Origin: Rallus limicola
Taxonomy: Eukaryota > Chordata > Aves > Gruiformes > Rallidae
Assembly (NCBI GenBank): GCA_022605955.1
Contig: JAKCOZ010000012.1
Coordinates: 26,993,956 to 27,057,955, forward strand
Direction: 5' to 3'
Length of the DNA stretch: 64,000 nt
The notes under the pieces were generated by a model, which saw only the letters and a list, made by a program, of their open reading frames with translations, was not told the origin of the DNA and searched no databases. Positions 47,450-60,102 of the stretch are shown piece after piece. Positions within the stretch are counted from its first letter, which is position 1. Each line of letters starts with the position of its first letter. The translations under genes and the position numbers were made by a program.

Positions 47450-50033
47450 ACCCCTTCATTCCATGTCAATCTGATGCCCAGAGCCCTGAAAATATTCACA
47501 CACAAGTCTCAGCAGAGGGCTATGGTTAAAGGCTGGGGAAGATTTTGGCTGGAAGAATCAGGGTTGCTCAGCATCCTGTGGTCACACCATGAAGGAAGCA
47601 CACAGGAAAACACCTCTCAGGATACCAGGGATGCTCCATAACTGGAGTGGGCTCTATATCTGCTGTTATAGTCATGATATCCCCTAACAGTGATCCTCAC
47701 AGTCCTGGGTCTTGTGGAGATTTGAAACTGGGGAAGAAATCAGCTGGGAAAATACCTGCACAGCATCACTGAGCAGAGAAAAGCGTTTCCAAAGCCCAGC
47801 CAAAGCATCAGCTGGTGGGTTTGTTTTGCTGGCACAGCCCAGCTTGGGGGAGTTTATCTTTTCCTTCTCATTTTCTTTGCTTGTCATCAAGAGGTGGTAC
47901 CTTGAGCTTCTTTCCCCACGGCGGGAGCATCGGCTGGGGGTTGCTGCATCCCCTGCATCCCGTGGCTGGTGTCACACTGGACTCAAAGATCCAGGACCGT
48001 GGCCACTGGAGAGGGGCTGGGAGCTGGTATTTGGAGCTGCTCAGCATTCAGTGGCACGCCTCTCCTAATGCACGTGGACTTAACTCATTTCCCATTGATC
48101 CCCTAATTACAAAATTTGTTTAAAGCTGTTATATTATCTCCTCATTTGACACAATATGGCACAATTTTGTTATAGTATTGAAAAACCAAATAAGACAACT
48201 GCAGCTGGTAGCATTTCAAAGAAACCCTCCCTTTAAGATGAAATCAATCCCGTTTCAAGTTTATTCCCCTGCTTTATGATCGAGGCTCTAGGGGTGTATT
48301 TTGCTGAAAAAGTGTCTTTTTGATTTTTCAGAAATTCTTTAGATTAATATGCAGCTGTCATTGCAAGGCAAATCCAGCCCCTGCTTTCATGTGCCTCCTC
48401 TCTCCCCAGGCTGCGGCGAGTGCCTATCCCTGCCGGGGAAGCAGCCGCCGCGCCGGCGGGCAGTGCTGGGCACGGCCACCCTGGATGCCACTCTCCCCTC
48501 ACCCTCTGCACCCAGTTCCTTCCTCCCACCCATTCATAAAGCAGGTTGAGAGCAGGACCCCCCTGAAACAGCACAAGAGAGAGTTTGGGTCCTTTGTGCT
48601 TCCCTCCGTGCGCCTTTGGAGAAGTTGTTTGCCTTGCCGATCATGTCAAATAAACTTTCCAAGAGGGTATTTTTGAGTAAATAGGCCCTGAAGGCTCTAA
48701 GTGAAGCTTAAATATTTATATTGGTATTTAACTGCTTGCTCTTGCAGCTGGGAGGACACATCCAACCCCCTGTCTGTGCGGACAAGCTCCTGTGCACCAA
48801 GCTGCCTGCCTGGGCTGCGGTGACAGCAGGGAGGAATACCAAAGGCAGCTCAGATGTGGTGCTGCACATTGGCAGGGTGGACACCAGCACCCACAGGGAG
48901 TTCACAGGGATCCCCTGTGTGCCCTCCGCTGCAGCATCCGTTACTTATGGGTGGGGAAGGGTCTGTGCAGCCAAAACAGGTTTTTATTGGTGGAGATGGG
49001 GACTCTGACGGTGCAGCAGTGATGCTCGTTTGCTCGAGATGCTACTACAGGATGCTACTACTGGGTTTGTTGCAGACAATAGGTACTGTGTTGTTTAATT
49101 AATTTAGACTGAAGAGGGATGCTCAAGCATTCACTGACAACTTTTCCTTTGGGATGGGAAATGGAAAACCCTCGTTCTGCACGGCAGCCAGAGCCAGGAG
49201 AGCTCCTGGAGAGATGCTCTGCCCTGAGAAGACAACCGGCCCCACGCCCCATTTTACCCCCCCAGATATGTAATGAATTTATAAAGCGGATCTAAAGCAT
49301 CCATGAAAGGTGCAGCACTGTTTGGGCCATGGGGCTGACCCACAGAAGAAACTCCAGTGGCTGGAGGGAGCCACACACAGCCTCAGCCATGGGCTCGAGC
49401 AGCCCAGCCTGGACAAAGGGGGAGCTGGTACCAGCAACACTCATTTCACAGTGCTTGGTTGTTTTAGGGTTTGTTTTGTTCCTGAGCTGAGTCCAACGAG
49501 GAAGGAGAGAGACACACCTCTAACAGGGATGCTGTCTGTGGTGCCTGCCTGGAGTGGTGATACTGCCTTTTAGCATTCCTCTCCCTGCAGAACCCATTGC
49601 TGTATTATGGAGATTTCTGCAGACCTTAGGCCATGAGTATTGAACAGCCCTCACCTCTCACAGCTTCTCATTGACCCACAGAACAATGCAGGCTTTTTTT
49701 TTTGAACATAAAAGCATCATTGACAACCCCTATATTACTCCAAGAGATTGTTTACTCATGTGCTACAGGAGACTCTTAAAGCTGCTGGTAATTAGAAGCA
49801 CGTTACCGAGGCCAGGGCTCAGCTTAGGAAGTTATTGCAGGTCCTTGCCCGTTGCTTCCCTTGCAGAGGATCTCTTCTTCATCATGATCTCACTGTGTCC
49901 AATGAGCCCTGGGCTAGCAGGGATGGTTTACTTCCCTGCTCCACATGAAGGGGATGTCACCACCAGCAGACCCCGAGCTGTGTCTGCAAACCTTTGGAGC
50001 ATCTCCAGTTATTCCACACACATTTAGAGCTCC
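47450..50033. other. Intergenic; AT-rich blocks at 48060-48350 and 49660-49800
   Basis: No exon recognised. 48060-48350 is AT-rich and conserved-looking (TTTAAAGCTGTTATATTATC and similar). 48410-48480 is a small CpG-rich patch (CCGCCGCGCCGGCGGGC). Confidence 0.35.
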
Positions 50034-50432
50034 AAGAGCTGAGGGAGCTGGGGCTGTTCAGCCTGGAGAGAAGCAGCCTGAGAGGGGATCTGATCACTGG
50101 GGATCAATAGCTGAAGGGTGGGACACGGAGTACATGGGCAGCCTCTGCTCAGTGTCTGTGGGGACAGGACAAGGGGCCATGGGCTCAAGTTGGAGCACAG
50201 GGAGTTCCCCCCCAATGTGGGGAAGAACTTCTTCCCAGTGAGGGTGAGGGAGCCCTGGGCCAGGCTGCCCATGGGGTGTGGAGTCTCCTTCTCTGGAGAG
50301 ATTCCAGCCCCGTCTGGACACCGCCCTGTGTGCCCTGTGCTAGGGACCCTGCTTTGGCAGGGGGTTGGACCCCATGGGCTCTGGAGGGCCCTGCCAACCC
50401 CTACAATCTGTGATTCTGTGATTTCCAGCAGA
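50034..50432 (+). mobile_element. CR1: CR1 LINE 3' fragment (group A)
   Basis: Sense-oriented copy from CTGAGGGAGCTGGGGCTGTT to the terminus CTGTGATTCTGTGATT. It is closely similar to the group-A copies at 24322, 31848, 43100 and 62767 apart from scattered substitutions. Confidence 0.93.
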
Positions 50433-51380
50433 CATTAAGTGAACTATTTTAATCACCAGCAGCAGAGCTCCTTGCTCTGAAGCAGATTTTCTCCTTGGGA
50501 GAGATGATGGGCACTGGAGGCGCGGGTCAGGCTCTGTGATGCTCCTCAGTAAATTAGCTGTGCAGAAGTCTTTCACCGCCGGCTTTACCAGCTGGAGTAT
50601 TTAAATATAACCACAGAGATTGCTCTGGATGTAATAAAAGATTCTCATCTCTATTGCTGGGCTCGATAGCAGTGGTTTGCCTCTCAAATGTATTACAGTT
50701 CATTTTGTGTTCAGCGATACAGTAAGAGCTTAAATTGTGCACTGAGGTCAAGGACAGACATTGATCTGCTCAAACAAATACTGCTATTAATTAGAGGTGG
50801 GCTTGCACGGAGATACCTGGCCTGTGTGGGATGCTTCAGACACCCCAAAGCCCTGGCAGTGCCATCTACTGTCCCGGTGGCTGCTGATGAGGGGTTGGTC
50901 CCTGCGAGGTGAAGCTGGGTAATGAGAAAGGGGGGGTGGGTGTCCTTGGGGATCCCCCCCCCCACTCGAGATCCAGCCCGCTCAGGGCAGCCCGCTGTGC
51001 TCCCCACGTCCTTCCCTCCCCTGACAGAGAGCAGCTGATGTTTCCCAGGAATCCAGCTCTTTCCATTTGTTAGTGTTTTGCTGTTGACACCAAGCCATGC
51101 AAAGGAAGCCCCGCCGTGTCCGCAGGGGATGAGACACCCCACGAGTGCAGGACGTGGGAGGGAGCTCATGGAAATCAACCACCACAGCATTCACTGACAC
51201 GTCCATGTCAGGAGATGCTCCAACTCTTTGGTCTGAACCCCAGCTCATCTGTGTCCTCTCAGGTCATCCAACTACACTGCCACCGCCAGTGGGACTCAGG
51301 GCTGGGGCTGCCCTGTGCCACCAGCTCTGTGCGGGCAAGAGATGGCATCCTGTCCCAGAGCTGTGGCCAACCAAGGGCAA
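50433..51380. other. Intergenic; AT-rich conserved-looking block at 50570-50810
   Basis: The block at 50570-50810 is AT-rich with low CpG and includes TATTAATTAG near 50785. It resembles vertebrate conserved non-coding DNA. The remainder is ordinary GC-moderate sequence with G/C homopolymer runs around 50930-50965. Confidence 0.35.
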
Positions 51381-51460
51381 CAACCTCACAGACAGCCTCA
51401 AGGATGACAACCTCATAGGCAGCCTCAAGGATGACAACCTCACGGACAGCCTCGGGTATA
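51381..51460. repeat. 27-bp tandem repeat, three copies
   Basis: CAACCTCACAGACAGCCTCA plus AGGATGA is repeated at 51381, 51408 and 51435 with a few substitutions. The period is a multiple of three, so it reads as a short repeated peptide in an open frame, but no gene is inferred. Confidence 0.9.
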
Positions 51461-54400
51461 ACTATCTCAGCGCCTTCCCTCCGCTTGCCATCAATCCTCT
51501 TCCCACACCTTTCCCTCCTTTCTAGAGCCATTGCCCAGCCAGTTCCTTTTGAGCAAAGAAGATTTTACAGTCTCCTGGGCCATTTCCCATGTCTATAAAC
51601 ATTTTATTACTCAGGCAATGTGGCCAAAGCACTTGTCTCCTTCCCAAGACCTCAAACACAACAGAACATCCTCTCTCCCAAGGGCACACTCATTTCCTTG
51701 CTACCACCAATCACCTTAATGAAATCAATGAGTTTATACAAGTACTACCGAGCTGTCAAGAAGAGTTTTTCTGCATTAGAGCCATGATTTTACTAAAACT
51801 CTTCAAGCAAAACCAAAGAACTTAAACAGATCTGGGGAAACAAAAAGAGGCATGGACAAGAGGCAGTGGCAAGCCCTGCAGCATCAGACATAGTGGCTGC
51901 AAAGACCAGGGTGCAGTGGATGTCTCGGCAGGATCTGCCCTTTACCTGCTCACCTGAGGAGCAACAGGGTCCTGAAAGGTTTTGCTACTCCTTGCATCCC
52001 TTGCAGACAGTTTGCTCTGACACACACAGGGAGTTGTTGAGGAATAGCTCTTCTGCTGCAAACTCCCAGCCCTCCCTTGCCCAAATCCACTTGTGAAAGC
52101 AAAACCTTGCCCAGCCAGGGTGTCTTGGTGCTTTCCCGTGTGGTTACAGGGGTGCTGCCCCCGGGGGGGTTTGGGGATGGGAGGCTGCAAAGCAAAGCAC
52201 ACCCCTCCAGCAGCCACCCTGCCCGTGCTTCCCCGGGGGCAGGGAGGGGAGGAGAGGGACAGGCAGCCAGTGTACAAAGGCTGAGCGTAGCCCCAAGTGA
52301 AAAACCTGACAGGAACACAAAACAAAGGCAAGATAAACCCAAGCACGCCGTGGAGAAGTTGCGGAGGTTATCCATCACTGCCAGGGCTCTCTGTGCAGTA
52401 CGAGCCACCAGAGCAATTCAGGGTACCAGCAGCTACGGCTGCTCCTGTATCTTAAGGATACCCTTTTCAGAAGGCATCAGTAACAACAACAGCAACAATC
52501 CCTCTCTGCAGAGGGCTCATTGCTTTGAATACTTGCTGGGGTTCATGACGGCGCTTTTACATAGAGACAGAAGGAATTCAGAGCTTCCCCACGATGTGGT
52601 ACCAAAACTCACGTTAGCGGAGAGCTGAGCGAGAGTATGGATGTTTAACACGTCCCCAACACATACCTGTGCTTACAATCCAGTCAGGAGGCTTAGAATA
52701 AAGCCTGTCTCCAGCTCTGTGCTCAGGGCAGCTTCCAGCAGCAGCAGCAGCCACCAGCATCGCAGGATCTCTGTCATTGGTTCCATCGGGCTCCAAAACC
52801 CAGCTAACAGGGTTTGTCTGCTGTGGGCTGGGGGATTGAGCCGATACGTGCTGGCAGGGGGAAGTTGAGGAGGAAAGACCTGCTCTAAAGCTTAACACAC
52901 CTGGAATGCACACTGTGATGTATCCTAAACCCAGCAGTTGGAGCTGGCTCCAAAGACCCGCAGACCTCGGCGCGTTGCAGACCCCCTGCCCAGCCCCTTC
53001 AGCTTGTATCATTCCTGAATTGGGCATGGGGCACGGGGCAGGTCTGGGGCACACAGCAGTGATGTGGGCTCAGCACGGCATGGTGTGCCTTGAATGAACA
53101 TCTTGGGGTCTCTTGGTACGAGGGGGAGCAGAGCCAGAACCACACTGTGCTCTTTGGGCAGCAGGCACGGCACCGGCTCACCGAAGGATGCTCTGCCAGC
53201 TGGAGAGCCGTTGGGCAGGGACATGGCAGAGGAAAGTGCTGGTGGCTCTTGCACTGAGCAGCAAGATTGGCACTTCAGCAGCTCCTAGATGGGTATTTTG
53301 GTGCCCAGGCAGCACCGTAGGGATCCGTGCGTGCCTGTGCCTGTGCCTGCTGGGATGTTCCCATGCAGCACCAGCAAATAGACACGGGAGAGTTTCATGC
53401 ATGAGAAACCCACAGGTCTCAAGGCCAACAGCATCTTTCTGGGGGGATCTTTCCTAAGAGCAGCAGCTCGACATCCAAGTGTTTTATTGCAAACTTTTGG
53501 CTGAGACAAGCCATGGCTCCTGTCCTGCTGCTGGCCAGCTCGTCTGCTCCAAGGCTGCACTTTGCAGAAGTTACTACAGCTTCTAAGCCACAAAGGGGTG
53601 GAAGATGAAGGTTATTTTCCTTTGCAGAGGCTTTTCCCTGGGCAGAAGCGCTGCCCGCTCCCCCCAGTGCTGCTGGTTGCCCCATGGCAGGTCCCCCCCC
53701 AGCCCTACTGGGAAAAGCCAAAGAGCATTATCCACCAGGAGAGAGGGTGAAGCATCCACATCTGTGCTGGGAGAGGATGCACTGAATAACAAATGAGACT
53801 TGATTATATAACATAATCCTACTTCCAGTGTAAAAAAGGATTACTCTGTGTGTAATAATAAATCACAACGTTACGTTTCACCAGCACGGAGCCAGGTCTG
53901 AACCGCAACATCTGGAGCTCAGGCTGAGCCTGCCAGCTTTTGGGGATACTTCGACCCCAAGCTTCACCTCCAGCGGATGAGATGAGAAACTTGAGCCTTA
54001 CTGGGCTGGGAAGATGTGGGAGGGTGACATCTCCAGACTGTGGCAATACACTGTCCTTGCAAGCAGGGCAGGTGGGGTGGGAACAACTTCTTTCCAGCAA
54101 GAGCAAAGCAAAGTTAAGAAGCCCTGAGCTGGTTAATTTGAACAGGATCCCTACTCCCATCGCAGCAGCAAGTGAAGGTACTGGTCAGTGACCTGTGTGG
54201 GGGCAGCATTGGTTGTCACCCTGGGGAGCAGCATCTCTTGGCAGCCAGGTCAGATGGTACTTTGAAGTGTCGTGTGGTTTTTAAGCAACCCATCTACATG
54301 TGCTGGCCACCAAGAGGGGAGAAGCAGCTGTTTGCTAAAAAAGCACCGGTGCCCCGTGCCTGGCCTGCAACCGGCACAGCTGGAGGAAACACGGATGGAG

Positions 54401-54745
54401 GTTTGGGCACACTTGGAAAGCAAGGAGCTGCCAAGAAGTGAATCAAACGATGGGGTCAGAAGCAGGGCTTCAGCTTGGCTCTCCCAGCTCGGTGACTTTT
54501 GCTCCAGATTTACATCCTGGGAGCAAAGGCAAGGTCAGCCAGGGTGCTTGCAGGCACCTTGTGGGGATGCTCTGCAGGGTCCCCCCAGGGCTGGGGGATG
54601 CAGCCCCTCGGGGTCTCTCAGCGTTTGGGGTTTGGCAGCTCGGCAGCGCTGGAACAGCAACTGCTCCATCTGGTGGGAACGGCTCTGTCGGGGTCTGGAC
54701 CGTGTGCTCCCGGCACCAGCATCCTCCAGACACCCGTCACCTGCT
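51461..54745. other. Intergenic sequence, no gene recognised
   Basis: About 3.3 kb of mixed-composition sequence. A 183-codon open frame at 52077-52628 (plus) has no recognised domain or splice structure and a composition like its surroundings. A short AGC-rich patch lies near 52735. AT-rich patches occur at 51540-51830 and 53770-53900. Confidence 0.4.
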
Positions 54746-54955
54746 TGAGCTCCAACCCCCTGCCACAGGCAGGGACACCAACCTCCAGGCCTGGAGCTAC
54801 ACAAGGTTGCCCAGGGCCACAGCCAACCTGGCCTTGAACACCCCCAGGGACGGGGCACCCACCCCCTCTCTGGGCAGCCTGTTCCAGCCCCTCACCACTC
54901 TCTCTGCAAAGAACTTCCCCCCAATATCTCATCTCACCCTTCCCTCCTTTACAGA
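54746..54955 (-). mobile_element. CR1: CR1 LINE fragment lacking its 3' terminus (group B)
   Basis: It starts at TGAGCTCCAACCCCCTGCCA, so the terminal ~50 bases carrying the 8-base repeats are missing. It then follows the group-B tail to the TTTACAG boundary. The loss of the 3' end suggests a later deletion rather than insertion in this state. Confidence 0.88.
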
Positions 54956-55871
54956 TGCTGGAAGAAGAGGGGAAGAAATACCCCTTTGCTCTCCAAGCCC
55001 AGCTCCTCTGCACCTCAGCGAATCAGCTCACTACCTCAGGCAGTCCTTACCTTCAGATACAGGCATCTCTCCACTGGAAATGCTACCCTCTGCTCTTTCC
55101 TTAATCAGAAAGCCTCCAGTGTCAGTCCATCAGCAGGGAAGCTGCTGAGTGCCTAGAAATGAGCCAAAAGCCCATGTCCAGCAGCCTGCCATTGGCCCTG
55201 CCAGCGCAGAGGGACTGGTGGCTTTTTCTCTTGCAACTTTGATTTACTGGTGACTGTTGGGAAAGCAGCAAGCCAGAGCTGAAAACCCAATATTGCCATT
55301 ACAGCCTGCTTAATAAAAAAATATCGTATGGAAGTCAGACATCATAAAATGCCCATCTTCCTTCTGTATTTACAGGACCTCACAGTAACTCCAGCCAGAC
55401 TGGTAATCAATTTTAAAAAGCCCTTTGCAATGGAAGGCACAGAGGAGTGAGTGCTCGATATCCCTGTAGCCACATGTCACCAGAGCACCCCAAATATGGC
55501 CTGGCTGTGTGAGGGGAAAGAGCAAAGGGACCGGCCCAACGGCTGCTCTGGAGCAGGACGCTCTATTGCCCAGAAGCTGGTTTGAACACTGAGTGATTCC
55601 TCTTCCAACGTGCCCAAGAACTCTCTCCTGCATCATCCATCCTCCCCACTTGCAAAATGCCTTCTCTCCCAGTGAGGCTCCAAAAGGCCCCAACCCTGGT
55701 TCACAGGGATTTATCAGGGCCCTGAAGTTGAGAGAGAAAAATGCTTCATTTTTAGTGTGTGCTTTTGGCAGCAGTTTGGATACCATCAGTGGTGCTGATT
55801 TCTTGTGCTATTTAAAAATGAATTTATTATTTAGTTTTATCATTTCAAACCAAAATTTAACATCTGAGATC
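54956..55871. other. Intergenic sequence, possible AT-rich conserved patches
   Basis: Mostly ordinary. AT-rich stretches at 55220-55420 and 55720-55870 might be conserved. No exon recognised. Confidence 0.4.
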
Positions 55872-56077
55872 AAGGCTGAGGGAGCTGGAACAGGCTGCCC
55901 AGAGAGGGGGTGGGTGCCCCGTCCCTGGGGGTGTTGAAGGCCAGGTTGGCTGTGGCCCTGGGCAACCTTGTGTAGCTCCAGGCCTGGAGGTTGGTGTCCC
56001 TGCCTGTGGCAGGGGGTTGGAGCTCTGTGACCCTTGGGGTCCCTTCCAACCCAGACCAGTCTGGGATTCTATGATCA
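55872..56077 (+). mobile_element. CR1: CR1 LINE 3' fragment (group B)
   Basis: About 205 bases in sense orientation, from GAGGGAGCTGGAACAGGCTG to the terminus GTCTGGGATTCTATGATC. Nearly the same tail as at 54746, 59709, 16999 and 1748. Confidence 0.92.
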
Positions 56078-56687
56078 AATTGAACAAGCTCTGTAAGCCC
56101 AACATTGTATAAAACACTCATCTTGACCATTATAAAAACCCAGCCCTTCTGTTCACAAACTTCCCAAAGACCAAACCATCACACAATCAACACAGTGTTA
56201 ACAAGAAGTTTACTCCTTGAGGTAATTTTATTCGCTTCCTTCAGGCACACACAGCGTTGCAGAATCCCACAATCGCAAGGTTTGGCCTCCTTAGCTCCTA
56301 AATTCCCCACCCCTCCCCACCTCCCTCCTGTGGTACTTATCTAACCCAGAAGCTTGCCAAGAAAAGGTTGTACAAAACCTTTACACAGGGTGCATGGTAA
56401 CTCGCAGGGATTATGTTCCTTTGGATGCAGAGGAACTGATGTATAAACAATTTAAGTCCCAGGGAAAGCATGCAGCGATGCTCTGCACTGAGCTACACAC
56501 CAGGCTCCCACCAAGACCCTGGTTCTACATCAATCATGGATCATCTGCACCAGAGTAAATTAATAAAGGGTGTTTAGATCTTACATACAGTGCAACTGGC
56601 CCAGCAGCCTGTAAGCACAGGTTGGGTGGGAGGCTAGGGGTTAACCTCAGCTGCCCTTTAACACAATTCACATCTTCATCCAACAGT
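56078..56687. other. Intergenic sequence, no feature
   Basis: Single-copy-looking sequence between two CR1 copies. No exon or RNA gene recognised. Confidence 0.45.
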
Positions 56688-57005
56688 ATCACAGAATCAC
56701 GCAGTTGGAAAAGACCTTTAAAGATCATCGAGTCCAACCATTCCCATCCTAAGCTAAACCAGATCCCTGAGCACCTCATCTCCCCTCTGTTAAACACACC
56801 CAGGGATGGGGACTCAGCCCCTCCCTGGGCAGCCTGTGCCACAGCCCCACAACTCTGCCAGGGAAGAACTTTGCCCTCCCAGCTGAGCTGAGCCTGCCCT
56901 GGCCCAGCTTGAGCCCATTGCCCCTTGTCCCAGCTCCTGTCCCCTGGCTGAAGAGACCAGCGCCCACCTCTCTGCACCCTCCTGGCAGGGCAGGGCAGGT
57001 GGGGA
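56688..57005 (-). mobile_element. CR1: CR1 LINE 3' fragment (group C)
   Basis: It begins TATCACAGAATCACGCAG (3' end, reverse complement) and proceeds through GATCATCGAGTCCAACCATT. It stops abruptly inside the ORF2 C-terminal region at GGGCAGGTGGGGATAATAAA. Confidence 0.92.
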
Positions 57006-57897
57006 TAATAAACAGCCATCCCATTGTACACACCGTATCGTGACATCAAATAAATACTGCTCCATCAGGCACTGCTGTGAGCCCACAGCACATTTTGGGG
57101 AGAAAAAGAGCTAAAAAGGGGAAACAAAAAAAATCAAGGAAAGAAAACTCTGTCTGTCCTGAACCAAAGCAGTGAGTGTTAGATGTACGACTGCCGTGGC
57201 ACCTGCAAACAACAGCGAATGAATGACAGAATAAATAATAACAAATAGGTAATAGATTTGGTCCCCTAAGCAGCTGCCACCTTAACTGTTGGTCAGTCAT
57301 CCAAGAGCAAAATCCAAGGCAAACGGGAGCTGGGTCCAGCCTGATGCTACTCAGGCTCCTCGCTCACCAGCAAGGGCTCCACTTCCAGCGCCACCCGAGC
57401 GGCTCGCCTCCCCTCGCTCCCACGGTACAGGAGGAACTGCAGAGTCACCTGTTATTTCTGGGTAAGGAAGTAATTAACTGGGATACCAGAGGCAGCATTT
57501 GCAGCCCTTGCTTTCAATTAAACCCAAAATAAGCCGTGCAGAATAAAAGCAGCCACCCATTTAGCTCTGGCACGGGCTCTGAACACCGCAGGCCGCAGAG
57601 GAAAGCTTCAAACTCCCTGCATCCACTCCACGTACTGCAGGGTGAGTATTCTCCACTTATTTAAGCCCAAGTCTGGAGTTTTCTACATTAGCTTATAACC
57701 TTTTCTGAATCCTGCTTATATGCTCGTTCTTGGTCCTTTTTTACAGCAGAAAGTTTAATGCTGTTTTGCTTGCAACACTAGAAGAAAGAATATACAGAAA
57801 CATTCTAACCCAGAACTTCAGATCCCCTTGGTTATATGGCTCCAACCCTCAGGAAAACAGCCTTTACCACCTCCTCCTTCTCCAGCCTGCAGCAGTT
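57006..57897. other. Intergenic sequence, no gene recognised
   Basis: Mixed composition. An open plus-strand frame from 57730 runs into the CR1 copy, but its first part resembles nothing I know and is not treated as a gene. Confidence 0.45.
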
Positions 57898-58530
57898 TTA
57901 AGTGTGAAGGCAGAGAAGGACCTGGGGGTGCAAGCCAAAGGCATCCTGGCTTGTGTCAGACCCAGTGTGGCCAGTAGGTCTGGGGAGGGGATTGTGCCCC
58001 TGGACTGGGCACTGGTGAGGCTGCACTTCGAGTGCTGGGTCCAGTTCTGGGCTCCTCACCATCAGAAGGACATTGGGGTCCTGGAGCCAGTCCAGAGAAG
58101 GGCAACCAGGCTGGGGAAGGGGCTGGAGGGCAAATCCTCTGAGGAGCAGCTGAGGGAGCTGGGGGTGTTGAGCCTGGAGAAGAGGAGGCTGAGGGGAGAC
58201 CTTCTCCCCACCTGCCCTGCCCTGCCAGGAGGGTGCAGAGAGGTGGGCGCTGGTCTCTTCAGCCAGGGGCCAGGAGCTGGGACAAGGGGCAATGGGCTCA
58301 AGCTGGGCCAGGGCAGGCTCAGCTCAGCTGGGAGGGCAAAGTTCTTCCCTGGCAGAGTTGTGGGGCTGTGGCACAGGCTGCCCAGGGAGGGGCTGAGTCA
58401 CCTTCCCTGGATGAGTTTAAAAGAAGGATAAAGGAGATGCTCAGGGATCTGGTTTAGCTTAGGATGGGAATGGTTGGACTTGATGATCTTAAAGGGCTTT
58501 TCCAACCTGGTGATTCTGGGATTCTGTGAA
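57898..58530 (+). mobile_element. CR1: CR1 LINE 3' fragment with long open ORF2 C-terminal frame (group C)
   Basis: This is one of the longest CR1 copies here. It ends with ACCTGGTGATTCTGGGATTC. The sense strand keeps an open frame through the end of the ORF2 (endonuclease/reverse transcriptase) polyprotein. Readable pieces include AEKDLGVQAKG, FECWVQFWAPHHQKDIGVLE, RRATRLGKGLEGKSSEEQ and [17 protein letters not shown]. The frame slips near 58400, where GLWHRLPREG is followed by the wrong frame for the last residues. The catalytic reverse transcriptase part is absent, so it is a dead 5'-truncated copy. Confidence 0.92.
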
Positions 58531-58998
58531 TTCAGCAGAAGCAGAATCAAACAAGGTTCCCGTAGGAATAACAGGGAATCAAACCTATTGCTCTCTACTA
58601 CCCCAGCCTCAGCTCTCTGAATACTGCAGGCTGATGCTGGGGAGGAGGGGAAGTTGCTTAAAACTTGTCTTAGCAATAGGTCAGCAGGGAAAATAAAATT
58701 CTCCTTTCCTGCAAAATGCTGGCTGTTACAGGCACTGCCACACAGGCATCACTGACTCGGCAGTTAGTGCTGTTTTCAACACAGAATTGTGCAATTTGAC
58801 TCAATCATCTATTTCTATTGTAAAATGGACCTTTGGAAATACTGCTAATGGGAAAAACACTGACAAGTGTGGACTTGTCCTTCTTCCCCATGACTCCAGA
58901 TCACAATTAGAATTACTGGCAGCTTTAATTAAAAAATCAGGGGTGTGCATCCAGACAAGACAGGAGAGCTCTCTTACCCTTCAGAACTCAGGCTAGAG
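58531..58998. other. Intergenic sequence, no feature
   Basis: Single-copy-looking, AT-rich from 58680. No exon recognised. Confidence 0.45.
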
Positions 58999-59156
58999 CT
59001 CTCCTCCCCTCCAAATCCCCTTCATCTCCTCTCCTGTCCTCTCCTCCAAACCCCTTTCCTCTCCTCCCCTCCCCTCCAAACCCCCTTACTCTCCTCTCCT
59101 GTCCTCTCCTCCAAACCCCCTTACTCTCCTCTCCTCCAAACCCCCTTCCTCTCCTG
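58999..59156. repeat. Pyrimidine-rich minisatellite
   Basis: Irregular tandem copies of CTCTCCTCCAAACCCCCTT separated by CTCTCCTGTCCTCTCC. The plus strand is almost pure C/T with AAA interruptions. No coding potential is inferred. Confidence 0.85.
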
Positions 59157-59706
59157 CAGAGCCACAGTTGGAAGGAAACATTTCCCACACAAGAAAATCA
59201 TGTCCAATTTCTAATTCAAACATGTAATGCTTTGAAACTCCTCTTAGAAGGCAAAGGACAATTCACACTTGACAAACAATCACAGGCTTCCATTATTTAT
59301 CAAAACTAACTGGCTTATTGTGCAACCAAAGCACTTTAACTGGAGACCCTGAGGAAAGAGGCTGACCGTGTTATCCTGTTAAGCCAAGCTGGAACAGCCC
59401 CAGTGTAATCCTGCACTAAGTAAGGCTGGAGTTGCTGCTCCAGCTCCGATCAGGAGACCGTGTGTTTCTAAAAATAGTCAGTGCCAGCCATGTCAGATGG
59501 AAGCAAGAGAATACTGCAGCAGACACAGAGTAAGTGAACTCTTCATGCTGGCTTGGACCTTGAGAAATGAGAGTTTGTTTTCTGCCTAATGAAACTCCAG
59601 ACACTAGCAGGAGCAAAGTCTACTACAACCGGGCAATTTCTGCAGCTACTCCTCCAAACAGGGACTGCCTGTTACACCAGTGATCAATTATGAAACACCT
59701 CCCTTT
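59157..59706. other. Intergenic sequence, no feature
   Basis: Ordinary AT-moderate sequence between a minisatellite and a CR1 copy. No exon, RNA or repeat was recognised. Confidence 0.5.
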
Positions 59707-59708
59707 CA

Positions 59709-60102
59709 GAAATCACAGAATGGCATAGGTTGGGAGGGACCCCAAGGGTCACAGAGCTCCAACCCCCTGCCACAGGCAGGGACACCAACCTCCAGGCCTG
59801 GAGCTACACAAGGTTGCCCAGGGCCCCAGCCAACCTGGCCTTCAACACCCCCAGGGACGGGGCACCCACCCCCTCTCTGGGCAGCCCCTGCCAGCCCCTC
59901 ACCACTCTCTCTGCAAAGAACTTCCCCCCAATCTCTCCTCTCCCCCTTCCCTCCTCCAGCTTCACTCCAGCCCCCTTGTCCTGCCAGGCTCTGCCCTTGA
60001 ACAAGCTGATTCCCCTCCTGTTCCTCTGCTCCCTTCAGGGACTGGCAGGCTGCAATGAGGTCCCCCCACAGCCTTCTCTTCTCCAGGCTGAATGAGCCCA
60101 GA
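59709..60102 (-). mobile_element. CR1: CR1 LINE 3' fragment (group B)
   Basis: It starts with AATCACAGAATGGCATAGG and continues through the group-B tail (CAGGCAGGGACACCAACCTC in plus orientation). It extends about 390 bases to the region corresponding to CTTCTCTTCTCCAGGCTGAA. The ten bases CAGAAATCAC occur at both borders (59707-59716 and 60099-60108). Confidence 0.9.

Noticed and set aside
52077..52628. 183-codon plus frame
   Set aside because: GC-driven open frame without domain or supporting signals.
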